Part shown: in pieces, positions 50,138 through 64,000 of the stretch | Layout: the number at the start of each line of letters is the position of its first letter | Numbering within the stretch: the first letter of the stretch is position 1 | DNA from: Zerene cesonia | Taxonomy: Eukaryota > Arthropoda > Insecta > Lepidoptera > Pieridae | Assembly (NCBI RefSeq): GCF_012273895.1 | Contig: NC_052120.1 | Location: forward strand, 1,426,001 to 1,490,000 | Length of the DNA: 64,000 bases | Reading direction: 5' to 3' | Translations under genes and position numbers: made by a program | Notes under the pieces: model-generated | The model's database searches: none | What the model was told of the DNA's origin: nothing | The model's input: only the letters and a program-made list of their open reading frames with translations

Positions 50138-50275
50138 AATGAAGACATGCGACGGTATTTGTTTAGGAATCAGCGTACGTGTTGTAATCACGTTACAACG
50201 AAGTGTGTTTATATAGCCCTGGTTAGGGTGCTTTTGTGACGTCATAACATAGCCGGGATTCCGGCGGTTTGATTC
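50138..50275 (+). promoter_or_regulatory. Candidate intronic regulatory block, copy 1, with CRE site
   Basis: Shares with 50638-50755 the ordered blocks GAAGACA, ATTTGTTTAGG, TACGTG(T/C)TGTAATCACGTTAC, TGTTTATA, and TTTTGTGACGT. It carries a full palindromic CRE, TGACGTCA, at 50237-50244. CREB/ATF-type bZIP factors bind this motif. GC content is raised relative to surroundings. The duplication is seen; enhancer function is inference. It could also be an uncharacterised repeat. Confidence 0.45.
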
Positions 50276-50357
50276 GTTTGTTTAAAAAAAAATTTAATTC
50301 GTAATATAAAGAGACTGTCCCTAATAATATAATGGAAAAAGTAAAGGAATTTATTTC

Positions 50358-50377
50358 AAGTTTTCGCGCGAAAACTT
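50358..50377. promoter_or_regulatory. Perfect 20-bp palindrome with E2F-like core
   Basis: AAGTTTTCGCGCGAAAACTT reads identically on both strands. Its core TTTTCGCGCGAAAA contains two overlapping E2F-type TTTCGCGC sites. It lies between the two CRE-bearing copies. An alternative is decay of a Helitron block of the type TTTTCGCGTGAAAAC seen at 11703-11879. Confidence 0.5.
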
Positions 50378-50637
50378 AAAACAAACCTTTAACTTTTGTT
50401 TATATGAGTGAATTCTAAACGAAATAAATGTAACAAAAAATAACTATATATAAAACATATAAAGACTTTATTGTATTGACTAAATATTTAAAAGCCGTAT
50501 TAATTTTACAAATGGATAGCCAGACAAGAAAAATAAACAATAAAAAAAGCAATAACGCTCCCTCTTACTCCATTTCGTTATTCGTACGATTTTTACATTT
50601 TTAGCTCGCGCTTACAAAAAACCTCAATTATATTTAC

Positions 50638-50755
50638 AATGAAGACAGACAAGCTGATATTTGTTTAGGCATACGTGCTGTAATCACGTTACACGTCTCT
50701 GTTTATACGGGCCTGCTTTGGGATGATTTTGTGACGTAATTCTGACGTCCTTGTT
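50638..50755 (+). promoter_or_regulatory. Candidate intronic regulatory block, copy 2, with CRE-like sites
   Basis: Diverged copy of 50138-50275 starting almost exactly 500 bases later. It holds TGACGTAA (50732-50739) and TGACGTCC (50743-50750), and the shared TGTAATCACGTTAC core. A further pair, TAACGTCA (50919-50926) and TGACGTCT (50931-50938), follows about 170 bases downstream. Confidence 0.45.
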
Positions 50756-50938
50756 TGGATTACTTGGTTAAAACCGTATGAGTTGTTTGGTTGTATATTT
50801 GATGTTTTCGAGGCATTCTTAAATTTATTCTAGAATTTAAAAGTAGCGCTCTATTGGCCGATAGTCGGTCTATATATTCAGACATTTAGTCAGACAGCAC
50901 GATTTTTAGTGTATGTCGTAACGTCATAGCTGACGTCT

Positions 50939-55707
<4,769 letters not shown>

Positions 55708-55913
55708 ACTAGCTGCGCCCCGCGGTTTCACCCGCGTAAGTCCGTATCCCATAGGAATATCGAGATAAAAAGTTGCCTACATGTTATTTCAGTTGTCCAG
55801 CTATCTGCGCAACAAATTTCATTGCAACCGGTTGAGTAGTTTTTTGCCTCATAAAGCAACAAACACACACACACACATCCTTACAAAGTTTCGCATTTAT
55901 AATATTCATAGGA
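55708..55913 (-). mobile_element. Non-autonomous Helitron, CGCGGTTTCACCCGCG subfamily
   Basis: Minus-strand order: TCC start at 55911-55913, TAAATGCGAAACTTTGTAAG, (GT)n, AACCGGTTGCAATGAAATTT, GGCAACTTTTTATCTCGATA, then a perfect CGCGG-TTTCAC-CCGCG hairpin and CTAGT at 55708-55712. It is the best-preserved copy of the subfamily in the window; compare 4667-4868 and 47116-47331. Confidence 0.82.
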
Positions 55914-56547
55914 TAGGATATTATAATTCAGTCATCGTTTTTAGTTAATCATCAACATTGAGAAAGTCCGTATTTTAAAATAGAAATAATGTACTGGATT
56001 ACAAAAAAGTTTTCTCGAAGGAAATAAACTTGCTCTGCGACATTATTTAACCAAAAATAGCAACAAAAAGCTTCAACCGTCGAACATTTCACTGACAAAA
56101 TAAAGGTTGCTATCTACGCTTTCTTCAATTACTTTTATTCCAACACGGTGTTTTCTAAGCGTGCACGTCCGTTAAAGTGGACAAATACCTTAAGCTATCT
56201 ATATAGAGAGTGAGTGCTTTCAACAAAAATTGCTTCGATCCACCGAGCTCAATCCATTTCGCCGGCAGTAAGGACGGATGTTTTATTTCTACACCTTGTT
56301 TCAACTGATTAAATTCATGCGAGGACAGCTTCACTTGCTTGGATACTTTTTGTTTTGTTTTTCACGGTGTATTGTTGGGAGTGTGTGGCTCTGGGAATTA
56401 TATACCACTGAGGTTGTAGTGAGATAGGGCTGAGTTAATTGTAATTTACTATGCTAAGACAAAAAGTGTGTTAGTGATGTTAAAGATTGACCTTGAAATA
56501 TACAAAAATTATACATATTTTAAAACCAGTAATTGAAGTTAATAGAA

Positions 56548-56557
56548 GGGGGGGGGG
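56548..56557 (+). repeat. Run of ten G
   Basis: An isolated G10 homopolymer in AT-rich DNA. Prone to sequencing and replication slippage. Confidence 0.9.
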
Positions 56558-57004
56558 CAAAATGTTGAAACGGAAAATTAGCCATCAATAAATATAAGAA
56601 TAAAATCCTTTTATTGACATATATTCACAAAATCCTATTAAACCTCTATCCTTCGTATCGAGGTAAACAATACCTACCTAATACACTTCTCTGTGCGAAA
56701 AGAAAAATACGCAAAAGGAAACGCCATGCGGAAATGTTTGTGAAATGGTTCATTACTGTAATAAAAAATGGGGTGAAAGAGAAAAACGAAAGTGCAAGAG
56801 GAAGGGAAGATATTTATGCTCTCGGTGATATTTTTAGGGGCTATCAACGTCGCAATTACTACCTATGTTTTATATGATTCCAGACGATTCCTATTACTAA
56901 TGCTTATATTTTTGTATGAATTCTTGAAAGCTCTCTATCTTGTCTTATATATATCAACAATGAACGAATATGCTTAATTGAACATTATTATTGCATACAT
57001 TTTT

Positions 57005-57240
57005 ACTAGCTATTCTGTCGCTTTTTGACTACGCGTAGAAAAAACTCACATAGTAGTAAGATTTCCGGAATAAAACCAAAGTCCATTAAACCATAGTCCA
57101 TAATCCTAACTATTTCCTAACCATTCTAAGGTCTCCAGGTATCTTATTACAAAATTTCATCTAAATAGGTTATGTGGTTTAGGCTTGAGGAAGAGACAAA
57201 CAGACACAGTTACTTTCACATTTTAATAGAAGGAAGACCT
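57005..57240 (-). mobile_element. Helitron-like element, longer subfamily
   Basis: Begins ACTAGCTATTCTGTCGCTTT and TGACTACGCGTAGAAAAAAC, passes CAGGTATCTTATTACAAAAT, TTTCATCTAAATAGGTTATG and GGCTTGAGGAAGAGACAAAC, and ends AATAGAAGG. ACTAG at the start is the reverse complement of a Helitron CTAGT end. The GC hairpin has decayed. Confidence 0.6.
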
Positions 57241-57818
57241 CTTCCTTCAATGTATGTACCAATATCAGAACAATGAAGAGTATTACGGATAATATTGGGC
57301 TTAGTTATCTAGTTACGTCACGTACGTTAGTCACGTGAGTGTAAAAATGTTGATGGTTTCTAATACCTAACTGAATAACTGATCGAAATTAATAAACGAA
57401 ATAAAATAAACTAACAAACTATCAGACGTGGTTCATACAAATAGATTTTTATGTACAACAGATATCATATTAACGGCGATGACACTAAATCTCGCCAACT
57501 CAGCTATCTGTCACGTGGTAATATGGCAACACTGGCAAAATATTTGCGGGAGGATAATGACCCGGTGTTTGTTTTGCGGGTGATTTAGTAAAGGTACAGC
57601 TGGCAAGTCGCCAGATAAGTGTGCACACGTAAACTTCTATTTTCTAATCAAGTTTAAGTTGAGGTGTTCGCGCATTATGCTTCTGTTGCGCCCGCTGAAT
57701 TATATAATCTGTGAGCGGTGTAGATAGAGATTTTATATGGCAACGATTATTTGATCATTGGTATCATTATCATTCACCAAATAGTACTTTTATAGACCAA
57801 ATTATAACTATTGTTTTT

Positions 57819-57985
57819 AACCGACTTCAAAACTAGGAGGTTCTAATTGCGACCGTTTTTTGTATTTGTTAAATCATAACTTTTTTTCTGTGTGGACTCG
57901 ATTTTTATTTTATTTTTAAAAGCTGTTGTCGCCCGTGTAGCTCCTATAAAATTTGAACTGGTACTGACAATTTGAAAGCGTTTTA
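57819..57985 (+). repeat. CCGACTTC-family repeat
   Basis: Starts AACCGACTTCAAAACTAGGA, then GGTTCTAATTGCGACCG, TGTGTGGACTCGATTTTTAT, GCCCGTGTAGCTCCTATAAA and ACTGACAATTTGAAAGCG. It retains the family's first bases, so it helps fix the 5' boundary. Confidence 0.65.
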
Positions 57986-59510
57986 GTTATTTGTTAAAAA
58001 TAGTTATTATATAAGACGTAGTTCACATTAGTTCTGTGGATATGTTATGAATATTTCCTAGAAAATTCAACACTTAACCATATCAATTGATATGTTATTC
58101 CTACGAGATAAACGTAGTTTTTTATTAATCAAATTAAAAAAAAGTTGTTTTGCTATTTATTTCCTTAAATTTATAGTAAAAATAAGTACATTTTATTAAG
58201 ACAAAAAAAATAAATGTTAAATTGGTACCTAAACTAGGTAACTGAATAACCTGTGGGTTAGGTATTGGACCAGGCTCTTAATAAATTTATCTTTTTTTTT
58301 TGAGACAAAAACCCATAGAAAATAATACATATTTTTTATAAATAAAGGTATACTTAAATTACCGGGATTTTCATCTTCGTAGGTTTACAACCTAATATAT
58401 AAATACTTTAGCTCTCAGGGATCGCGTAAATAACCAACGGTTAAAGTTTTTTTTTTTGTTTGGTCCAGTACTGCAGTAACAAAAATACAAGAGTATGCAG
58501 CTTTGTTCTTTTAAATTACTATAGATTATTTGTTAAATTACAATAGAAGCTTAATTAGGGGAATTAATGAATAAAGCTTAAAATGTTAAATAATAGAAAT
58601 CTCGTAAATATCTAGTCTCATAAATATACCAACGTCATAGTACTATTTTCATACCATATTTCACACTCACCTTTGAGGTAAACAAGCCACAGCCAGCTCC
58701 TATAATTCATATTTTAATTTAATGTAAACTTTTTCTTTAATTAAAATAATAAAATCTACATGTTCCCGTATAAAATCTTAAATCTAGAATGCTACAAAGT
58801 GTTGCCTATTTAGCCGTTAGCACCTTTATAAACCTACATTACCTCTATCTACATTTTAATTCCGTCTCCTCTCCCAATTGGGTGCAGTAACGAAATGAAA
58901 GCCCTAATTGTCTCCTGCCAAATGCAGTCTTCTAGGGCGTGGTTAAAAATACAAAGCAGGTAGGTGCATAAACGAGGGGGAATGTAAACGGAGCACATTT
59001 AGCCGACTCTGTATGCAAGTTTCATGCGGAGTACACTTGAATAACTCGCGTTTGTTTGCATAAAAACTTGCATTTTAGGACGCGTTCACAGATTCGTTCC
59101 GTTTCGCGGCTATAAATGTTCTTGATATCTTTTTTATGTATTTAAATTTTCAATATATTATTCAATATATGTTTTTAATAATTTTAATTATATAGTTACC
59201 CTAGCTAGGTAGAAAAACCGACTTTTAACGGGTACTGTATTCGTTTATAAACTCAATTGATTTTGTTCATTTCATAGTTAGTGTTAGAGTCATAAGTGTT
59301 AGGATACAATATGACTTGATACCATTTAAAGTATATAATTAGCTATCAATAGAATTAAATACACATACTCATTTTTGAAATAAGGAAATTCGATTTTCGA
59401 TTTTAACAATCGAATCCATCAATTTAAGAAGATCATCCAGATCTTCTATTTTAATTCTATTTATTTATTCAATACATTATTACACACAGAGAAAATAAAG
59501 AATACAAAAA
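57986..59510. other. AT-rich presumed intron, nothing recognised
   Basis: About 1.5 kb with poly(A)/poly(T) runs and no repeat, exon or RNA gene that I can support. A slightly GC-richer patch at 58850-59110 has no identifiable feature. Confidence 0.4.
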
Positions 59511-59850
59511 TCATCATCATCATCATCATCACCATCATCAGCCCGTATCAGCATAGCATCAGCATATATGTTCCCACTGCTGGGACACAGGCCTCCTATG
59601 AGGGTTCAGGCCATAATCCACCACGCTGGCCAAGTGCGGGTTGGCAGATGTCACATGTCGTCGAACTTTTTAATTCTTGGACATGCCGGTTTCCTCACGA
59701 TGTTTTCCTTCACCGTTTAAGCAGTGGTAATGTTATCCACATGCGCAGATAAATTGAAAAATCAATTTATTTCCTTCACGCTCGCCCGGCTTCGGACCCC
59801 GACTTATTGATTTTCAAGTCCAAGGTTCTCACCACTGAGCCACCACTGCT
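59511..59850 (-). mobile_element. tRNA-derived SINE, well preserved
   Basis: On the minus strand: start GCAGTGGTGGCTCAGTGG with A box TGGCTCAGTGG, a B box within GGGTCCGAAGCC, then GTGGATAACATTACCACTGC, AAACATCGTGAGGAAACCGG, CATGTGACATCTGCCAACCC, CCAGCGTGGTGGATTATGGC, CCCAGCAGTGGGAACATATA and a (GAT)n tail at 59511-59540. Both pol III boxes are better kept than at 21079, so this is the copy nearest to an active state. No target-site duplication is evident. An open frame at 59807-60115 starts inside it and is not a gene. Confidence 0.9.
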
Positions 59851-62160
59851 TTTTAATTATATAAGTTATATTATCTATATAACGATTCTATTAAACCAAG
59901 CATCCTCTAAATCAAACGAAACAACAACTCTTAGCATAATACACTATATTCATGATATTATAATAGTCTTACTAAGAGAGCATCCGACAATACTAGCAGC
60001 GCAAACATCTTCTATGATCGCTTGCTCAAATCATTTGCATAGAATAACTGGCGGAAAGCTCTCCCAAAATCCTTGCAAGTCGGCCGCTCCAATCATACCA
60101 GTGTGCTTACCGTAAAATATAGACCGTAGGTACACAATGAGTTAGTTGGAATTGTAATTTGCATATTTATAAGGTCAGTCCATTTAGCAATCGAACTTTA
60201 AATGTTCAATTTGTGCATTTATGCAATTGACTTTGAATTATGTTCGGGTGTTTTAACTGTTCGCCTTGCTTTTATGGGCGATTACATTATATGATGTTGT
60301 TTCGATAAGGTATAGTGATAGGAGACTGACTTTAGTAGTATAATAGTAGAATATTAAATTTGACTAAAGCTTTGTTCATTTCTTATACAATTGCACACAA
60401 AACCGTAAATCCCAAATTGAAAGCTTAAATAAAAATTGCTCAAGATTGAAAGATCTTAATTCCAATAAAGCTTAAAATCCAACACAATAAAATTCGCAAC
60501 GGCCTACGGAAAGGGACATTACGCGAACTGTCTTGCCTGAGAATACCCTTAATTCTTTGAGCGGAAAGTGTGTTGTTTTATAAATAAACAACCCCGTTAT
60601 CAGTTGTCGACACTCCAGAGACGCCGGATTTAATAAAAAAGAGCCCTATTGCTGTCGCTCAGTATAAAGGAGTCCTTATCTAGAAGTATGAAAGCATTCA
60701 AGAGTAAATTATATGAGATGTCGCGTAAGAAAATTAATGAGGTAAAAATGAGTGTCTCCGATGCGACGAAACTAAGCGTTTAATAGCGTTGTAGTTGTTT
60801 TTGCGGTTTTATAAAATCGTCGAAGTTTAGCCGGCTGAGGGGTGTTTCTGTTTTTATTTTGCTTGATGAAGCGTTTATTTTAAGAATTTTTGGTATTTAA
60901 CTTACACAATAATTATTTATTGGCGTGTTTTAGAAGAAATTAATAATAATGGAATATGTTTGATAAAATTACCACGTATTAAATATTACGTTAATGTTGT
61001 CAGTCCTTGACAAATGTGATGCATTACCACGTGATAATGATTTAATTTTCAAAAATATTGTTTTCGTTTAAAACTTTGTTTTATATGTAGAACATAATAC
61101 AATTATTAAAATGCATTGAACTCATTATGAGTCTCCACATCCGACCGCTGACCGCAACTGTCCTTAAATTTTACATATTATATTTAACTTTAGTTATAAC
61201 AGCTTTTTTACTTTAACTACGTTTAATTATATAGTTAACTCTCTATAAACTGGTTTATAACTGGGTTATATTGATTTTTTGCAAACAAATTAAACCTATC
61301 GAATTAACGCGCTGATACGATCATTTTAATGACATTTTTTTTTATTTATTATGACTAATTTAAACATTTAATTTAATTAAAATATTCATATCTCACTTTA
61401 CTACATTCTAATATTTAAGTGGCAACTTATATTTCACTTTATTTCATTCTAATATTTAGGTGGCATAACAACTTAAACTACGTACTAAACGATAATTCCT
61501 AACAAAACAGATACATCGCATTCACTGTACACATGTTTCTGACATTTAAATTGAAACTGCAATGCAATAATTGGCTATACCGCCGCTCTATGGATAACGG
61601 GAATCATAGGCTCATGAATAGTGGACGAACCTGGTAGATACATTATATTAACGGATGGAGTGTTCATTGGATATTCATAGTCGAATTACTACCGAAGGAC
61701 AGCGGTCACTGTGGCTTCCCTCGCTTTTTAATTTTGTATCAAGTTGAATGTTCAGATGTTAATTGTTTTTTAAGAGGTACACAAATATACATTTGTGTGT
61801 ATATTATGTGTGTGATACTATGTATGCTATTGAATAGTGTCTTAAATATTTTGAATCATAGAAATCACATCCTCATCACTGCATCTTTATCTTCAGACTT
61901 CTAAACTTTTTATAAAAGCGAGACAAAACATTCAAGCGTAGATACATAAAGTTTTCGTATCAAATTAGTACGATGCTGTTAAATTCTTATTCGATACAGA
62001 ATTCTCGAACGAAATGATAGAGGCCAATTATGCTTATAATGAAAAAAAAAAATGAAACCTTTTGATTCCTATTTTTCTTTGCCCTTAAGATTTCAACCTG
62101 GAAAAAGATGAAATACTAGCTACCTACCTTACTAAATTGTTCCATAATATTTAATACTTT
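59851..62160. other. AT-rich presumed intron, no gene seen
   Basis: About 2.3 kb. It includes a 41-base tandem duplication at 61391-61474. No exon, RNA gene or regulatory site can be supported. Confidence 0.4.
61391..61474 (+). repeat. Two tandem copies of a 41-base unit
   Basis: TCTCACTTTACTACATTCTA plus ATATTTAAGTGGCAACTTAT at 61391-61430, repeated from 61432 as TTTCACTTTATTTCATTCTA plus ATATTTAGGTGGCATAAC. The copies differ at a few positions. Confidence 0.85.
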
Positions 62161-62265
62161 ACACACTGTAGCTCGTAGCACTAACGCTACGGAGCTCTTT
62201 CAAGTGCTACGGCGTAGCTACTTTGTACTACGAATTATAAAAGGTACGTAAGTAGCGTAAAAATT
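62161..62265. repeat. CGTAGC/GCTACG-rich island, second copy
   Basis: CTGTAGCTCGTAGCACTAAC, GCTACGGAGC, GTGCTACGGCGTAGCTAC and GTACTACGAATTATAAAAGG. It shares CTCGTAGCACT and TGCGCTACGG-like motifs with 18703-18825. The motifs occur in both orientations, so the block can form short hairpins. Class unknown. Confidence 0.4.
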
Positions 62266-62934
62266 TTTTGTAATATTATTTCTTAAGCACGTGAAAGGCT
62301 GTATTATATTATATTCTGGAATCCACGTCCCAATTTCATGTAATATTTCATTTCATTAATCGTATATTAAAGCACCTTTAAAGTAAATCTTCTGGACTGT
62401 TACGGTCCAATTTTCTTTTCGTTTTACTAAAGGACTGTACATATATCCTAAATAAGATTTCGCACAAAACTAATCCCAACTCAATTAATGACCTAATTCA
62501 GATTACGTCCCTTTATTACACCTTTCAATAAAAGTATTAATATGCTTCATAGAAGCGAAATTGGATCTGTGACATTAAGCCGTCGGTCCATGTATTACGT
62601 AATTACTTCTATCCTCTTAGTTATCTGGACCATTCAGGTCTTATTCTCTTTTAATTTTTTCCATGAATCAGCCTTATCGAATAGGCTTGGTTGGAAAATA
62701 CTATCGTCTAAGTACCAATTCTTTTGTCTCCGATAAATGTGATTTAACGTTTTACTGTAGTTTTGTGACTCAGAAACTATTTTTAGTAAGAATTAATATT
62801 ATTTTTTCATTCATACTAATTTATCATTTAAAAATTGTGGGAATCGATTTATTTACATTTATTCTGGCTTTAATTGAATATATTTTCTCAAGTATTTACC
62901 AGAATTTGAAACACAAATTTATCAAATTAAAGGC
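62266..62934. other. AT-rich presumed intron, no gene seen
   Basis: A 64-codon and the start of a 138-codon frame lie here; the second runs into the repeat at 62935 and takes its C-terminal third from it. Neither shows a domain. Nothing else recognised. Confidence 0.4.
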
Positions 62935-63115
62935 CTATTCCTCACCCTTCCCAGTCCATTCCTTCTTTCCTGTCATTAATCCTTTCCTTTTCACTTACCC
63001 CATAAAAGCGGGCAGCGCATTCGCAGAGCCACCTCTGCGAATGTTCATGAGCGGTGGTGATCGCTTACCATCAGGCTAACCACCAACTCAGTTGCCCGCT
63101 ATATGACATTAAAAA
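62935..63115 (+). repeat. Short GCGGTGGTGATCGC-type retroelement tail, best copy
   Basis: Starts with a pyrimidine-rich block (CCTTCCCAGTCCATTCCTTC), then AAAAGCGGGCAGCGCATTCG, CCACCTCTGCGAATGTTCAT, GCGGTGGTGATCGCTTACCA and TTGCCCGCTATATGACATTA, ending in a run of A at about 63109-63118. The pyrimidine-rich start and A tail are typical of a SINE or LINE 3' segment. It contributes the tail of a false 138-codon frame. Confidence 0.75.
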
Positions 63116-63669
63116 AAAACTAAAATTGTAACAGAAATTTCCTCTTATACCTCACAGTACATAAAACAAAAGTTACACGTGTACAGCTGTTGTTACAACA
63201 TATAAGCAATAATTATACCCGACTGCACGTAGCTCAATCAAAAAAATATTGTCCATGTCATCGCTCATCTCCAAGGCACAGTTCCCAAGGGAGGGGAAAT
63301 GTAACGAATTAGAGCCGATATGAGATGTAATAACATATCTGAGAAGACTTAGGAAAGTATTACGGGTGTAGAGCATATTTTTATGCGATCTGCCGAACGA
63401 TCGGGCTTAACCTCCGCGTGTGCTAGCGATTTGAAATTTTGATGTCAAATTATGTCAACGCCTGAGGGTGGGAGTGTTTTGAATTGTTGAATAATTTGAT
63501 TCGGATCTTGGCTTCCTGTATGTTAATCTTTTATAAATATAATAATTTTCATTATTATTTATTTCACATTAAATAAAATTGACAAAAACATGGATTATAA
63601 ATATGTAAAACATTTTACATTGCGTTTTATATAAATGTAAGTATTGTAATATTGTATTTTTTATAATAG
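63116..63669. other. AT-rich spacer between two related repeats
   Basis: About 550 bases with a 67-codon minus-strand frame (63173-63376) lacking any domain. Nothing else can be supported. Confidence 0.4.
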
Positions 63670-63855
63670 ACTGCTTCCTTTTCCTCACTCTTCCCCGTCC
63701 AATTTCTTTTTCCCAGTCGTCAATACTTTCCTTATTCCCTACCCCTTAAAAGCGAGCAACGCATTCGCAAAGACTCTGTGAATGTTCATTGGATGGTGTT
63801 AATTGCTTTCCATCAGAGGAACCATCAGCTCAGTTGCTCATTTATTGTAAAACAA
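63670..63855 (+). repeat. GCGGTGGTGATCGC-type retroelement tail, diverged second copy
   Basis: Same order as 62935-63115: CCTCACTCTTCCCCGTCCAA, AAAAGCGAGCAACGCATTCG, CTCTGTGAATGTTCATTGGA, GTTAATTGCTTTCCATCAG and CAGCTCAGTTGCTCATTTAT. CpG positions have decayed to TpG/CpA at several places, pointing to an older insertion about 730 bases from its relative. Confidence 0.65.
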
Positions 63856-64000
63856 AGCTTTTATAATAAACCTGCCTTATACTCAACAATATTTCAAATC
63901 ATTCAATTAGTGTTCACTCCAATCTCTCTCTGATTAATACAGCAACCTTAAGGAAAAATACATGTATTAATACATATCACAATTTATTTGTGTCACAAAA

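Noticed and set aside
59807..60115. 102-codon frame
   Set aside because: It begins inside the antisense strand of a SINE and shows no recognisable domain.
61785..61815. ACACAAATATACATTTGTGT hairpin as a miRNA candidate
   Set aside because: The stem is under 10 bp and no known miRNA seed is recognised.
62663..63079. 138-codon frame
   Set aside because: Its last third is the translated short retroelement tail at 62935-63115, and the rest is AT-biased without a domain.

Overview
This window looks like non-coding, intron-dominated DNA from a moth or butterfly (Lepidoptera). The base composition is strongly AT-rich, no bacterial-style operons are present, and no open reading frame outside the assembly gaps exceeds about 140 codons. 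The repeat content is typical of Lepidoptera: a tRNA-derived SINE with pol III boxes, many short non-autonomous Helitrons ending in CTAGT, a LINE 3' tail with poly(A), and Tc1/mariner-type ends. The order is inferred from repeat families recalled from lepidopteran genomes. Nothing here identifies the species.

The only coding sequence I can support is one 80-nt internal exon at 42536-42615 on the + strand, with a consensus acceptor and donor. Its translation matches the second RNA-recognition motif of the CELF/Bruno family, closest in memory to the CELF3-6/Bruno-3 branch. The simplest reading is that most or all of the window lies inside two large introns of a bruno-3-like gene, about 42.5 kb upstream and 21.4 kb downstream of this exon. 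I found neither neighbouring exon.

Layout: 1-4.9 kb is a patchwork of degraded SINE, Helitron and other repeats around a 1000-N gap. 4.9-32.8 kb is AT-rich intron with scattered Helitrons, a LINE tail (9.3 kb), a well-preserved SINE with target-site duplications (21.1 kb) and a long perfect hairpin (30.7 kb). At 32.8-39.8 kb two almost identical Tc1/mariner-like elements lie in inverted orientation about 4.7 kb apart, each with a 1000-N gap inside it. The exon follows at 42.5 kb. At 50.1-50.95 kb a diverged duplicated block carries CRE-like TGACGTCA-type sites, with a 20-bp palindrome between the copies. A long (TA)n array lies at 54.3 kb. The last 6 kb again carry SINE and other short repeats.

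All three runs of N are exactly 1000 bases, so they are placeholder gaps of unknown true size. Long open frames across them are artefacts. No rRNA, tRNA or miRNA gene, CRISPR array, viral gene or complete autonomous transposon was found.
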